57,479 nucleotides of DNA from Cryobacterium sp. N22 (GCF_002929555.1 NZ_PJJP01000018.1:1-57479), one strand, 5' to 3'; positions 8,298 to 17,189 are shown, numbered from the stretch's first letter. The notes: generated by a model from the letters alone, not told the origin. Numbers and translations: made by a program.

Positions 8298-8325
8298 TTG
8301 ACAGTGAGGGGCATCGGAGTAGTGT
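8298..8325 (+). promoter_or_regulatory. Promoter of KimA-like permease: TTGACA, 16 bp, TAGTGT
   Basis: A consensus -35 (TTGACA, 8298-8303) and a good -10 (TAGTGT, 8320-8325) lie 8 nt before an in-frame GTG at 8334. The longer reading frame begins with a TTG that is the first three bases of this -35 box, so the box argues for the GTG start and a leaderless mRNA. Confidence 0.7.
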
Positions 8326-8333
8326 CATCCCTC

Positions 8334-10487
8334 GTGACACCAGAGGGGAACCCCCCAGCACCTGAAGCCCGATCACCTAAACGGTGGATAATCGGCGAAC
8401 CGCTTGCCAGCGAACACCTGGACGGGCAGCTGCTTCCGAAGCACCTGGCGCTCCCGATTTTCGCCAGTGACCCGCTGTCCAGCGTCGCGTACGCTCCGCA
8501 GGAACTGCTGATGATCCTGACCCTCGGCGGGCTCGCATTCCTGAGCTTCGCACCCTGGGTCGCCGCCGTGGTCGTACTGCTCCTGGTGGTGGTCGTGGCC
8601 TCGTACCGCCAACTCATCAAGGCGTACCCCAACGGCGGCGGCGACTACGAAGTCGCCTCCAAGAACCTCGGCGAGAAGGCCGGCCTCGTCGTCGCATCCG
8701 CCCTGCTCGTTGACTACGTGATGACGGTCGTGGTCTCGGTGTCCAGCGGCGTGGACAACATCATCTCGGCGCTGCCCGGGCTGGCGCCCCTGCGCGTGGA
8801 ACTGGCCGTCGTGTTCGTGATCGTGCTCGCCGCCGTCAACCTGCGCGGGGTCGCCGAGTCGAGCAAGGCCTTCGCCCTGCCCACCTATGTGTTCATCGGC
8901 AGCGTGCTGCTGATGATCGTCGTCGGGCTGGGCCGCGTGGCCCTGGGCAACCCGCCGGTCGCGGAGTCGGCCGGATTCGAGGTACAGGCCCACAACCTCG
9001 CCCAGACCGCGTTCATCTTGCTGCTGCTGCGCTCCTTCGCCAGCGGCTGCAGCGCCCTGACCGGCGTGGAGGCCATCGCCAACGGTGTGCCGGCCTTCAA
9101 ACGCCCCAAGATCAGGAACGCGCAGATCACCCTGACCCTGATGGGCGGCATCGCCATTGTGCTGTTCGTGGGCCTCACCGCGCTGGCGCTGTTCTCCAAG
9201 GTGCACTACGCGGAGAACCCCTGCGACCTGATCGGCTGGGCGGAGTGCGAGACCCAGCCCCAGCGCAGCCTGATCGCCCAGATCGCCGCGGCCACCTTCG
9301 GCAACAACTCGCTGATGTTCTTCATCCTGCAGGGGGCAACGGCCCTGATCCTGCTGCTGGCCGCGAACACGGCGTTCAACGGGTTCCCGCTGCTCGGCAG
9401 CGTGCTGGCCCGCGACTCGTACGCACCCAAGTCGCTGAGCACCCGCGGCGACCGCCTGATCTACTCGAACGGCGTGGTGTTGCTCGCGCTGGCCGCCATC
9501 GTGATCATCGTGATCTACCAGGCCAACCTCACCGTGCTGATCCAGCTCTACATCATCGGCGTTTTCGTGTCGTTCACCATCGGGCAGACCGGCATGGTCA
9601 AGCACTGGCTGACCCTGTTGAAAACGGATCCGCCCAACCGGGGCTCGATCATCCGCAGCCTCTCGATCAACGGTTTCGGGGCCCTGCTCACCGGCGTGGT
9701 GCTGATCGTCGTCACGATCACCAAGTTCACCCACGGTGCCTGGTTGGTGTTCCTGATGATGCCGATCCTGTTCGTGCTGATGATCGGCGTGAACCGGTAC
9801 TACCGCGACGTGGCCAAGGAGATCGAGGTCGACCCGATCACGACGTTCGGTTCGCAGGGCGACCACGCCATCGTGCTCGTGGGAAAGATGCAGAAGCCCG
9901 TACTCAAGGCCCTCGACTACGCCATCGCCGCCCGGCACGTGAGCCTCGAGGCCGTGCACGTGTCGATCGACGAGGAGGAGACCGAGAACCTCATCATCGA
10001 CTGGGCCAAGCAGAACATCCAGGTGCCGCTGAACATCGTGGCCTCGCCGTACCGCGACATCAGCTGGCCGCTGATCTGTTACATCAAGGACCGCCGCGAG
10101 GAGTACGGCTCCGAGGTTGTCACCGTGTACACGCCGATTTACATCGTCGGGCACTGGTGGGAATCGTTGCTGCACAACCACAAGGCCCGCCGGCTGCGCC
10201 AGAAGCTGATGCTCGTGCACGGCGTGACCATCGCGCTGGTGCCGTGGCTGCTGGACTCCTCCGAGCTCATCTACGGGCGCCGGTCCCGGCCGATCCCCGG
10301 CCAGGAACGCCGCGGCGAGCCCGTGCGCTCACACCCGATCCCACGCAAGCCCCTCGCACCGGTGGGCGTGGATACGACGAGCGTCGCCGTGCAGACCGAG
10401 GATGCCGGCCCCAAGTCGAGCCCGGCCAGCCCGCCGATGAAGCCGCGGGCCCGGCCGGTCAAATCGAACCGGCGCAAGCGCAGGTAG
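8334..10487 (+). CDS. APC-superfamily permease, KimA-type potassium transporter-like
   Basis: The protein has 717 aa from the GTG at 8334. About 12 membrane helices are followed by a soluble C-terminal domain of roughly 200 aa and a basic Pro/Arg-rich tail. The segment IFASDPLSSVAYAPQE near the N terminus is characteristic of the KimA/YdaO-like APC group, high-affinity K+/H+ symporters in Bacillus that are inhibited by cyclic di-AMP. The C-terminal domain (DHAIVLVGKMQKPVLKAL) resembles the nucleotide-binding region of that group. The potassium assignment is by family; an amino-acid substrate cannot be excluded. It is convergent with a flavin monooxygenase across a repeat array. Confidence 0.8.
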   Translation: MTPEGNPPAPEARSPKRWIIGEPLASEHLDGQLLPKHLALPIFASDPLSSVAYAPQELLMILTLGGLAFLSFAPWVAAVVVLLLVVVVASYRQLIKAYPNGGGDYEVASKNLGEKAGLVVASALLVDYVMTVVVSVSSGVDNIISALPGLAPLRVELAVVFVIVLAAVNLRGVAESSKAFALPTYVFIGSVLLMIVVGLGRVALGNPPVAESAGFEVQAHNLAQTAFILLLLRSFASGCSALTGVEAIANGVPAFKRPKIRNAQITLTLMGGIAIVLFVGLTALALFSKVHYAENPCDLIGWAECETQPQRSLIAQIAAATFGNNSLMFFILQGATALILLLAANTAFNGFPLLGSVLARDSYAPKSLSTRGDRLIYSNGVVLLALAAIVIIVIYQANLTVLIQLYIIGVFVSFTIGQTGMVKHWLTLLKTDPPNRGSIIRSLSINGFGALLTGVVLIVVTITKFTHGAWLVFLMMPILFVLMIGVNRYYRDVAKEIEVDPITTFGSQGDHAIVLVGKMQKPVLKALDYAIAARHVSLEAVHVSIDEEETENLIIDWAKQNIQVPLNIVASPYRDISWPLICYIKDRREEYGSEVVTVYTPIYIVGHWWESLLHNHKARRLRQKLMLVHGVTIALVPWLLDSSELIYGRRSRPIPGQERRGEPVRSHPIPRKPLAPVGVDTTSVAVQTEDAGPKSSPASPPMKPRARPVKSNRRKRR

Positions 10488-10518
10488 CGTCAGAACCGTC
10501 GCGAACGCGGTTTGGTCG

Positions 10519-11021
10519 CGAGATCTCGACAGGCTCGATCAACGGAAGGGTCACGACCGCAAGATCACTCACGAGATCTCGACAGGCTCGATCAGCGGAT
10601 GGGTCGCCACCGCAGGATCACTCACGAGATCTCGACAGGCTCGATCAACGGAAGGGTCACGACCGCAGGATCACTCACGAGATCTCGACAGGCTCGATCA
10701 ACGGAAGGGTCACGACCGCAAGATCACTCACGAGATCTCGACAGGCTCGATCAGCGGATGGGTCACCACCTCAGAATCACCCGCGAGATCTCGACAGACT
10801 CGATCAGCAGATAGGTCACGACCGCAGGATCCCTCGCGGGATCTCGACAGCTCGATCAGCGGAAGGGTCACGACCGCAGGATCACTCACGGGATCTCGAC
10901 AGGCTCGATCAACGGAAGGGTCACGACCGCAGGATCACTCACGAGATCTCGACAGGCTCGATCAACGGAAGGGTCACCACCGCAAGATCACCCGCGAGAT
11001 CTCGACAGGCTCGATCAACGG
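10519..11021. repeat. Tandem array, 53-bp unit, ten core copies, between convergent genes
   Basis: The core AGATCTCGACAGGCTCGATC (one base varies in some copies) begins at 10521, 10574, 10627, 10680, 10733, 10786, 10839, 10891, 10944 and 10997. Every step is 53 bp except one of 52 bp, caused by loss of a G in one copy. Most copies contain the palindrome CGAGATCTCG. The spacing sequence (gggtcac, gaccgcaagatcac) is repeated too, so this is a true tandem array. It fills the 548-bp gap between two convergent genes and contains no plausible gene. Confidence 0.95.
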
Positions 11022-11035
11022 TGGGCCGGCGGGAG

Positions 11036-12121
11036 TCAGAGCAGGGCGAAGACCTGTCGCGCGATGGTCCGGCCCGCTCGTCGGGCGCCGATGGTGCTGG
11101 CCTGCGGTCCGTAGCCGGCCAGGAAGATCCGCGGGTCCGTCCAGGACGAGCCGGCGCCGACCACGAGCCCGCCCGCCTTGTCGCGCAGTTTGAGCGGCGC
11201 CAGGTGGCGCAGCTCCGGCCGGAAGCCGGTGGCCCAGATGATCGCGTCAGCTTCGGTGACGGAGCCGTCGGCCCAACGCACCCCGTTCGCTTCGAGGCTG
11301 ACGAACATCGGCCGCTCGACCAGGGTGCCCCTGTCGATTCCGCCCTGGATGCGTCGGCTGACCGGCACGCCGGTGCCACTGACGATGCTCGGCAGCGCGC
11401 GGCCGTTGCGGGCGGCGTCGTCCTGCATCGCCACCGCGGCCGACGCCCCCTCGAGATCGAGATGCTCCGTGTGCACCCAGTCGACCGGGCGACGCGAGGC
11501 CCAGGTCAGGCTCGCGGCGACGCCCTCCAGCTCGAGCATGAAGCCGATCGCGGAGGTGCCGCCGCCGACCACCACGACCCGCTGACCGGCGAACTCGGCG
11601 GCATCCCGGAACCCGGTGGTGTGCAGCTGGCGGCCGGCGAACAGCCCGGCGCCCGGGTAGTGCGGCACGAAGGGTGCACCCCAGGTGCCGGTGGCGTTGA
11701 CGAGCAGCCCGGCGAGGGTCTCCCGCTCGCCGTAGGCCGGGGATGTCGTCTGCACGACGAGGTCGGCACGCCGGTTGAACACCGACTGCACCGACACCGG
11801 GCGCACCACGTTCAGTTCGAAGTGCTCCTCGAAGCGGCGGTAGTACTCTGTCACGACGTCCCGCGCCGGCCGGGAACGGTCGGCGGTCTCGAAGCTCAGG
11901 CCGAGCTCGTTCAGGCCGGGGAGGTCGTTGACCCTGTGGGCGGCGCCGAGACGCAGGGACTCCCAGCGGAACTGCCAGGCGCCGCCGGCATCCGCACCGC
12001 GGTCGAAGATCACGAAGTCGCGCCCCGCGACGAGCCCGAACCGCTTGAGGTGGTACGCCACGGAGAGTCCGGCCTGGCCGGAACCGATGATCACCACCGG
12101 CACAGCCGTGGCGTTCACCAT
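11036..12121 (-). CDS. FAD-dependent monooxygenase-like oxidoreductase (FMO/TrkA-like, putative)
   Basis: The 361-aa protein has an N-terminal FAD Rossmann motif (VVIIGSGQAGLSVAYHL, about residues 9-25) and a second nucleotide-binding motif (VVVVGGGTSAIGF, about residue 170) for NAD(P)H. The C-terminal ATGFRPELRHL is the usual flavin-monooxygenase ATG motif. This layout fits small flavin-containing monooxygenases that oxidise N, S or C atoms of small substrates; the substrate is unknown. It is monocistronic, and its 3' end abuts the 53-bp repeat array. The ATG at 12121 has GAGGA a few bases upstream. Confidence 0.82.
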   Translation of the reverse strand: MVNATAVPVVIIGSGQAGLSVAYHLKRFGLVAGRDFVIFDRGADAGGAWQFRWESLRLGAAHRVNDLPGLNELGLSFETADRSRPARDVVTEYYRRFEEHFELNVVRPVSVQSVFNRRADLVVQTTSPAYGERETLAGLLVNATGTWGAPFVPHYPGAGLFAGRQLHTTGFRDAAEFAGQRVVVVGGGTSAIGFMLELEGVAASLTWASRRPVDWVHTEHLDLEGASAAVAMQDDAARNGRALPSIVSGTGVPVSRRIQGGIDRGTLVERPMFVSLEANGVRWADGSVTEADAIIWATGFRPELRHLAPLKLRDKAGGLVVGAGSSWTDPRIFLAGYGPQASTIGARRAGRTIARQVFALL

Positions 12122-12272
12122 GCGTCCTCGTCCCCTGGGTTCTGGCCGCGGAACCGCGGCATCGGGGCGAGAGGCCCACCATGCTAAACTAGCGGCTAGA
12201 TTTCACTATTCCGTTCGGCAACTCCCGGGTGACTCATCACTCACCCGGCCTGGCATCGTTAGGGGGTCACGC

Positions 12273-12512
12273 ATGGGGCGCGGCCGTCAAAAAGCAAAGC
12301 ACACCAAGGTTGCCCGCGAGCTGAAATACTTCAGCCCGGACACCAACTACAACGCGCTCGAACGCGAGCTCACCGGGCATCCGGTGACCGATCCGCGGCT
12401 CGACGAGGACCTGGCCAAGTGGCCGGAGTACGAAGCGAACAAGACGACGACGGACGAGTCGGACGACTATGTCGACCACTACGACACCGAAGACGAGAAG
12501 AAGCGCGCCTAG
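12273..12512 (+). CDS. DUF3073 family small protein
   Basis: The 79-aa protein begins MGRGRQKAKHTKVARELKYF and has an acidic C terminus, a clear match to DUF3073, a small conserved actinobacterial family of unknown function. The basic N terminus suggests nucleic-acid contact. The ATG at 12273 was chosen because the family starts exactly there; the frame is open upstream. A palindrome CTAGC-G-GCTAG (12189-12199) lies 73 bp upstream next to a TAAACT hexamer and may mark the promoter. A strong terminator follows 14 nt after the stop. Confidence 0.9.
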   Translation: MGRGRQKAKHTKVARELKYFSPDTNYNALERELTGHPVTDPRLDEDLAKWPEYEANKTTTDESDDYVDHYDTEDEKKRA

Positions 12513-12525
12513 CTCGCTTCTCCAA

Positions 12526-12557
12526 GGTCCGCGCGCGTTCGCGTGCGCGGACCTTTT
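12526..12557 (+). terminator. Rho-independent terminator of the DUF3073 gene
   Basis: GGTCCGCGCGCG pairs with CGTGCGCGGACC (12 bp, one G-T) around a TTCG tetraloop, followed by TTTT. It is the clearest intrinsic terminator in the window. Confidence 0.93.
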
Positions 12558-12615
12558 GGCGCGCCCGTCGACCGGTTCCCGGGCAACTCTCAGCGTGAGC
12601 CCGCCGGCGCGAGAA

Positions 12616-12670
12616 GACTCGCCCCTTCTTGCCAGTGGCGACACCGCCGCACCAGCGAAAAGGGCGAGTC
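12616..12670. repeat. Inverted repeat downstream of purM
   Basis: GACTCGCCC (12616-12624) and GGGCGAGTC (12662-12670) form a 9-bp stem with a 37-nt loop. It begins 22 bp after the purM stop in the minus direction, between convergent genes, and may end the purF-purM transcript. Confidence 0.5.
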
Positions 12671-12692
12671 CTGAGCCCGACCGGGCGCTCAG

Positions 12693-13796
12693 CTACGAGG
12701 CGTAACCGCCGACGAGGCGCACGGCACCGCCGTTGACACCCTTGGCGCCCTGCTCGAAGCCGGTGAGGTCGTGCGGCGCCATCGAGACCCGGCCGGCGAC
12801 CCAGGACGGGATGCCCTCAGACTTCAGCCGCGCGATGACGGATGACGCGGCGTTGGCCGCGACGACGGCGAACATGCCCACGCCGAGGTTCCAGGTGCCT
12901 TCCGCGCTCTCTAGCGTGGTGCCGGCCATGTCGCCGAGCACCCTGAAGACCGGCGCGGGCGACCAGGTGGACCGGTCGACCTCGACCCAGCTGCCCACGG
13001 GCAGCACGCGGGCCAGGTTGGCGGCGATGCCGCCGCCGGTGACGTGGCTGAGCGAGTGCACGACGCCGGCGAGTTCCGGGTCGGAGAGCACGCTGAGCAG
13101 CGGGCCGGTGTAGAGGCGGGTGGGTTCCAGCAGTGCCTCGCCCACAACGCCGCCGAGCTCGTCGGAGGTGTCGGTGTAGCCGATACCGCGCTTGCTCAGG
13201 ATGTGCCGCACAAGCGAGAAACCGTTGGAGTGCAAGCCCGAGGACGCCATCGCGATGACGACGTCTCCCGACTGCACGCGCTCGGCGCCGAGGACCTGGT
13301 CAGCCTCGACGACGCCGGTGGCGGCGCCGGCCACGTCGTAGTCGTCCGGGCCGAGCAGTCCGGGGTGTTCGGCGGTCTCGCCGCCGACGAGGGCGGTGCC
13401 GGTGGCGGCGCAGGCCGTGGCGATGCCCTCCACAATCGACGCGATGCGCTCGGGGACGACCTTGCCGCAGGCGATGTAGTCGGTCATGAACAGCGGGCGC
13501 GCGCCGACGACGATGATGTCGTCGACGACCATGCCCACCAGGTCTTGCCCGATGGTGTCGTGCTTGTCGAGCGCCTGGGCGATGGCGACCTTGGTGCCGA
13601 CGCCATCCGTCGAGGTGGCCAGCAGCGGGCGCGTGAAGCCGGTGAGGAACGACACGTCGTAGAGGCCGGCGAAACCGCCGAAGCCGCCGAGCACCTCGGG
13701 ACCGTGGGTGGCCGAGACGGCCTTTTTCATCAGGGACACCGCGAGGTCACCCGCGTGGGTGTCGACTCCGGCGGCGGCGTAGGTTGCGTTGCTCAT
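12693..13796 (-). CDS. purM: Phosphoribosylformylglycinamidine cyclo-ligase
   Basis: The 367-aa PurM (AIR synthetase) closes the imidazole ring of FGAM with ATP, the fifth step of de novo purine synthesis, in the cytosol. It has the family's Gly-rich start (YAAAGVDTHAGDLAV), STDGVGTKVAIAQ, VGGETAEHPG, SGLHSNGFSLVR and GGGIAANLARVLP. Full length. Its ATG overlaps the purF stop by 4 nt (ATGA), so the two are translationally coupled. Confidence 0.97.
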   Translation of the reverse strand: MSNATYAAAGVDTHAGDLAVSLMKKAVSATHGPEVLGGFGGFAGLYDVSFLTGFTRPLLATSTDGVGTKVAIAQALDKHDTIGQDLVGMVVDDIIVVGARPLFMTDYIACGKVVPERIASIVEGIATACAATGTALVGGETAEHPGLLGPDDYDVAGAATGVVEADQVLGAERVQSGDVVIAMASSGLHSNGFSLVRHILSKRGIGYTDTSDELGGVVGEALLEPTRLYTGPLLSVLSDPELAGVVHSLSHVTGGGIAANLARVLPVGSWVEVDRSTWSPAPVFRVLGDMAGTTLESAEGTWNLGVGMFAVVAANAASSVIARLKSEGIPSWVAGRVSMAPHDLTGFEQGAKGVNGGAVRLVGGYAS

Positions 13797-15385
13797 TCTG
13801 GTCTTCCGGGATCGCCGAACGGGACCTGACCGTGTTCGATGAGCACGGTGGCTCGCTCCGGTTCAGGGGTGAGCACGCTCTCGAACTCAGCGTCGGGACC
13901 AGGATCGCATCCGTCGGAGGTGGAGAAGTCGCGCTCGAGGAGGTTCTTGCCCAGGTGCTGGGTCTCGGGCAGCTTGATCGGGTACACGCCGGTGAAGCAG
14001 GCGGTGCACAGGCTCTCCCGCGGCTGCTCGGTGGCGGCGATCATGCCGTCCTCCGAGAGGTAGCCGAGCGAATCGGCGCCGATGGCCTGGCGCACTTCAT
14101 CGACGCCGAGGCCGGTGGCGATGAGTTCGGCGCGGGAGGCGAAGTCGATGCCGTAGAAGCACGGCCAGGTGATCGGCGGGCTGGAGATGCGCACATGCAC
14201 CTCGGCGGCGCCGGCCTCGCGCAGCATACTGACCAGGGCGCGCTGGGTGTTGCCGCGCACGATCGAGTCGTCGACGACGATCAAGCGCTTGCCCTTGATC
14301 ACGGCCTTGAGCGGATTCAGCTTGAGCTTGATGCCACGCTGGCGGATGGTCTCCGACGGCTGGATGAAGGTGCGGCCCACGTAGGTGTTCTTCACCAGGC
14401 CCTGGCCGAACGGAATACCGGATGCCTGCGCATAGCCGATCGCCGCGGGCGTGCCGGACTCGGGGGTCGGGATGACGAGGTCGGCTTCGACGGGGTACTC
14501 CGCGGCGAGCTGGCGACCCATCTCGACCCGGGCTTCGTGCACGCCGCGGCCGGCGATGGTGGTGTCCGGCCGGGCAAGGTAGACGTACTCGAACACGCAG
14601 CCGGCGCGCTTGACCTCGGCGAAGCGCTGGGTGCGCAGGCCGTCCTCGTCGATGATGATCAGCTCGCCGGGTTCGACCTCGCGCACAAAGCTGGCGCCGA
14701 CGATGTCGAGGGCGGCGGTCTCGGAGGCGACGACCCAGCCGCGCTCGAGCCGGCCGAGCACCAGCGGGCGCACGCCCTGAGGGTCGCGGGCGGCGTAGAG
14801 GGTGGTCTCGTCCATAAAGACCAGGCAGAAGGCGCCGCGCAGGCGCGGCAGCACCTCCATGGCGGTGGCTTCCAGGCTGTGGTCGAGGTCGCCGGTGAGC
14901 AGGGCGGTGATCACGGCGGTGTCGGTGGTGTTGCCGCGGGCGAGTTCGCCGTCGACCTTGGGGTAGCGCTCGCGCACCAGCTCGAGCAGTTCGGCGGTGT
15001 TGGTGAGGTTGCCGTTGTGGCCGAGCGCGACGGTGCCGGCGGCGGTGCGGCCGAGGGTGGGCTGGGCGTTCTGCCAGCTCGACGACCCTGTCGTCGAGTA
15101 GCGGGTGTGCCCCACCGCGAGGTGGCCGAGCAGGGTGCTCAGCGAGGCCTCGTTGAAGACCTGGGAAACCAGGCCCATGTCCTTGTAGATGAGGATCTTC
15201 GAGCCGTCGCTGGTCGCGATGCCCGCCGATTCCTGACCGCGGTGCTGCAGGGCGTACAGGCCGAAGTAGCTGAGTTTGGCTACCTCTTCGCCCGGGGCCC
15301 AGACACCGAAGACTCCGCAGGCATCCTGCGGACCCTTCTCGCCAGGAAGAAGATCATGATTCAGTCGTCCGTCGCCACCGGGCAA
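13793..15385 (-). CDS. purF: Amidophosphoribosyltransferase
   Basis: The 530-aa PurF commits PRPP and glutamine to phosphoribosylamine, the first and controlled step of purine synthesis. The N-terminal nucleophile is C23 in DACGVFGVW, exposed after propeptide removal; HRGQESAGI and GHNGNL mark the glutaminase domain, and VVDDSIVRGNT is the PRPP-binding motif. The start is a TTG at 15385, chosen because AAAGGGG lies 7 nt upstream and no other start fits the family's N terminus. It follows a small membrane-protein gene by 12 nt and overlaps purM by 4 nt. Conserved cysteines after GYLSEDG suggest an iron-sulfur cluster type. Confidence 0.97.
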   Translation of the reverse strand: MPGGDGRLNHDLLPGEKGPQDACGVFGVWAPGEEVAKLSYFGLYALQHRGQESAGIATSDGSKILIYKDMGLVSQVFNEASLSTLLGHLAVGHTRYSTTGSSSWQNAQPTLGRTAAGTVALGHNGNLTNTAELLELVRERYPKVDGELARGNTTDTAVITALLTGDLDHSLEATAMEVLPRLRGAFCLVFMDETTLYAARDPQGVRPLVLGRLERGWVVASETAALDIVGASFVREVEPGELIIIDEDGLRTQRFAEVKRAGCVFEYVYLARPDTTIAGRGVHEARVEMGRQLAAEYPVEADLVIPTPESGTPAAIGYAQASGIPFGQGLVKNTYVGRTFIQPSETIRQRGIKLKLNPLKAVIKGKRLIVVDDSIVRGNTQRALVSMLREAGAAEVHVRISSPPITWPCFYGIDFASRAELIATGLGVDEVRQAIGADSLGYLSEDGMIAATEQPRESLCTACFTGVYPIKLPETQHLGKNLLERDFSTSDGCDPGPDAEFESVLTPEPERATVLIEHGQVPFGDPGRPE

Positions 15386-15397
15386 GCCGCAGCCCCT

Positions 15398-15862
15398 TTA
15401 CTTGGAATTCTCGTTGGAAGGTTGGGGGTCGGATCCAGGATCCGGAGCCTCGAAGGCGCTTGTTGAGTTCGCGTCAAGTCTATCGACGAGGACCGTGGTT
15501 GAGGAGCGCCCGACGATTCGATCGAGCACCATCGCGATGAGGCAGCTGACCGCGACACCGATCGCGACGCCGCCCAGCAGCAGGAATCCGAAGACCTGGG
15601 CCGGATCGAAGTCGGCGTTCCGCGGAAAGATCACGGTGAGCAACAGGGCCAGGAGTGCGCCCACGACGGCGCCGACGATCATGAAGCTGGTGTACCTGGG
15701 CGACCGACGCACGACGAGGGTTTCCTCCGAGACAACGGTCTCGGTGGGTTCGACGGGCACCGGGATGCCGGCGACGACGACCGGGTCGGGCCGGGTCGCG
15801 GCTGGCGGAACCCTGCCGGACGCTCGCGTCTCGGCGTCACCGTGCTGATCTGCGGAGCTCAC
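15398..15862 (-). CDS. Small membrane protein upstream of purF, unknown function
   Basis: The 154-aa protein has a proline-rich cytosolic start and two membrane helices (FMIVGAVVGALLALLLTVIF, then VFGFLLLGGVAIGVAVSCLI), followed by a short hydrophilic tail. No known family is recognised. The start was set at a GTG (15860-15862) because GACAAT stands exactly 6 nt upstream, a leaderless pattern, and the reading frame further upstream has repeat-like DNA. It is the first gene of the purF-purM unit, 12 nt before purF. Confidence 0.7.
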   Translation of the reverse strand: MSSADQHGDAETRASGRVPPAATRPDPVVVAGIPVPVEPTETVVSEETLVVRRSPRYTSFMIVGAVVGALLALLLTVIFPRNADFDPAQVFGFLLLGGVAIGVAVSCLIAMVLDRIVGRSSTTVLVDRLDANSTSAFEAPDPGSDPQPSNENSK

Positions 15863-16244
15863 TCCTCTATTGTCGCATGGAGAAACCGGATGCTGCCTGC
15901 GCAGGGGCGTTGGCGATATTCGGCGTGCGGGCCGGCCGGCGGACCGGTTGGGCGCGCAGGTGCGGCAGGAGCTGCCGAGCGGCCAGTTGAGGCCTCTGCA
16001 CGGCCGCGCGACGGGCCTCACGTGTCATCTCGCGGAACGAGATCGACGCGAGAGGACACGTCGGGCCTGTTCTGGGCATCCGCACGGGCCCCACGTGTCA
16101 TCTCGCGGGAGAGGCCCACGTATTTCTCGCGGAGAATGCGAGTGGATGAGGGTGAAGGAGAGTGAATACAGCGATTGTGCTGCCGGTGCGGTCGGGCGCT
16201 CAGCCGCGCTGCCGCGGAGATGCGCCATCCGGCAGACTGGGCCG
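15863..16244. other. 382-bp gene-free stretch with promoter and repeat, divergent region
   Basis: No gene with sensible codon use was found. The stretch holds the divergent starts of the purF unit and the sugar kinase, a direct-repeat/inverted-repeat element at 16019-16108, and a -10-like CAGACT at 16233-16238 that lies 6 nt before the kinase GTG. Confidence 0.6.
16019..16108. repeat. Direct and inverted repeat element, family D (CACGTGTCATCTCGCGG)
   Basis: CACGTGTCATCTCGCGG occurs at 16019-16035 and again at 16092-16108. The first copy also pairs with CGCGAGAGGACACGT (16047-16061) as a 15-bp inverted repeat with one mismatch, flanked by GGGCC on both sides. It resembles the long hairpins seen elsewhere in this window, but here it lies between divergent genes. 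Confidence 0.7.
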
Positions 16245-17189
16245 GTGAACGATTTCAGCACAACCAGCCGGATCGCCGTGCTCGGCAGCGCCAACATGGA
16301 CCTCGTGGTGCGGCAACCCCGCCTGCCGAAGCCGGGCGAGACCATGTTCGGCAGCGAATTCAGCACGATTCCCGGCGGCAAGGGGCTCAACCAGGCCGTC
16401 GCCGCGGCCCGGCAGGGCGGGGCCGTGGATTTCATCGGCGCGATCGGCGCGGATTCCTACGGCCGCGACCTGCGGGACCTCGTGGCAGGCGAAGGCATCG
16501 GTGCGGCCGGCCTGGCCGAGGTATCGGCGCCGACCGGCACCGCGCACATCTCCGTCGTGGACTCCGGCGAGAACTCGATCGTCGTGGTGTCCGGCGCCAA
16601 CGCCGCGGTGACCGCGCTCACCGCGGCGCAGGAATCGACGATCCAGCAGGCCTCGTTCCTCGTGATGCAGTGCGAGCTTCCGGTGGAGGCGCTCGCGGCG
16701 GGCATCACGATCGCCCAGGCGAACGGCGTCTTCACGGTGCTCACCCCGGCGCCCGTCGTTCCGTTGCCCACGGGTTTCCTGGCGTCGGTGGACCTGATTG
16801 TGCCCAACCAGATCGAGGCCGCCGAGCTCACCGGCGAGAGCGACCCGGTTCGGGCCGCCGAAGTGCTCAGCGCCGGTCGCACCTGGGCGATCGTGACGCT
16901 GGGTGCCGAAGGCTGCGTCGTCGCCTACGACGGCACCGCGCTCGGCCTGGCACCGGCACGGCCCGTCACGGCCGTGGACACCACGGCCGCCGGCGACACC
17001 TTCGTGGGTGCCCTGGTGGCCCGACTGGCCTCCGCCGACCTGGTCACCGGCGTGCGCGGCGGTATCTCCGAAGAACGGATGATCGACGCCGTGCGCTGGG
17101 CCACCGTCGCGTCGTCGATCTCGGTGACCCGGCACGGTGCCACCAGCTCGATGCCGTCGCTGGCAGAAGTCGCCGCGATCCTGGCCTAG
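16245..17189 (+). CDS. PfkB family carbohydrate kinase (ribokinase-like)
   Basis: The 314-aa protein phosphorylates a sugar with ATP. Ribokinase family signatures are present: IAVLGSANMDLVV at the start, GGKGLNQAVAAARQG, and the catalytic motif DTTAAGDTFVGALVARL, in which the Asp of AAGD is the base. The usual assignment is ribokinase, but fructokinases share the fold. The LacI/ABC/GH32 operon begins 139 bp downstream and would release fructose, so a hexose substrate deserves testing. The GTG at 16245 was chosen because CAGACT sits 6 nt upstream and the conserved N terminus starts here. Confidence 0.85.
   Translation: MNDFSTTSRIAVLGSANMDLVVRQPRLPKPGETMFGSEFSTIPGGKGLNQAVAAARQGGAVDFIGAIGADSYGRDLRDLVAGEGIGAAGLAEVSAPTGTAHISVVDSGENSIVVVSGANAAVTALTAAQESTIQQASFLVMQCELPVEALAAGITIAQANGVFTVLTPAPVVPLPTGFLASVDLIVPNQIEAAELTGESDPVRAAEVLSAGRTWAIVTLGAEGCVVAYDGTALGLAPARPVTAVDTTAAGDTFVGALVARLASADLVTGVRGGISEERMIDAVRWATVASSISVTRHGATSSMPSLAEVAAILA

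Noticed and set aside
10519..11021. CRISPR array
   Set aside because: The entire 53-bp unit repeats; there are no unique spacers and no cas genes nearby.
9245..12187. 980-codon plus-strand frame across the permease end, the repeat array and the monooxygenase gene
   Set aside because: The 53-bp repeats leave a frame open by chance, and the rest is a shadow of two well-supported genes.
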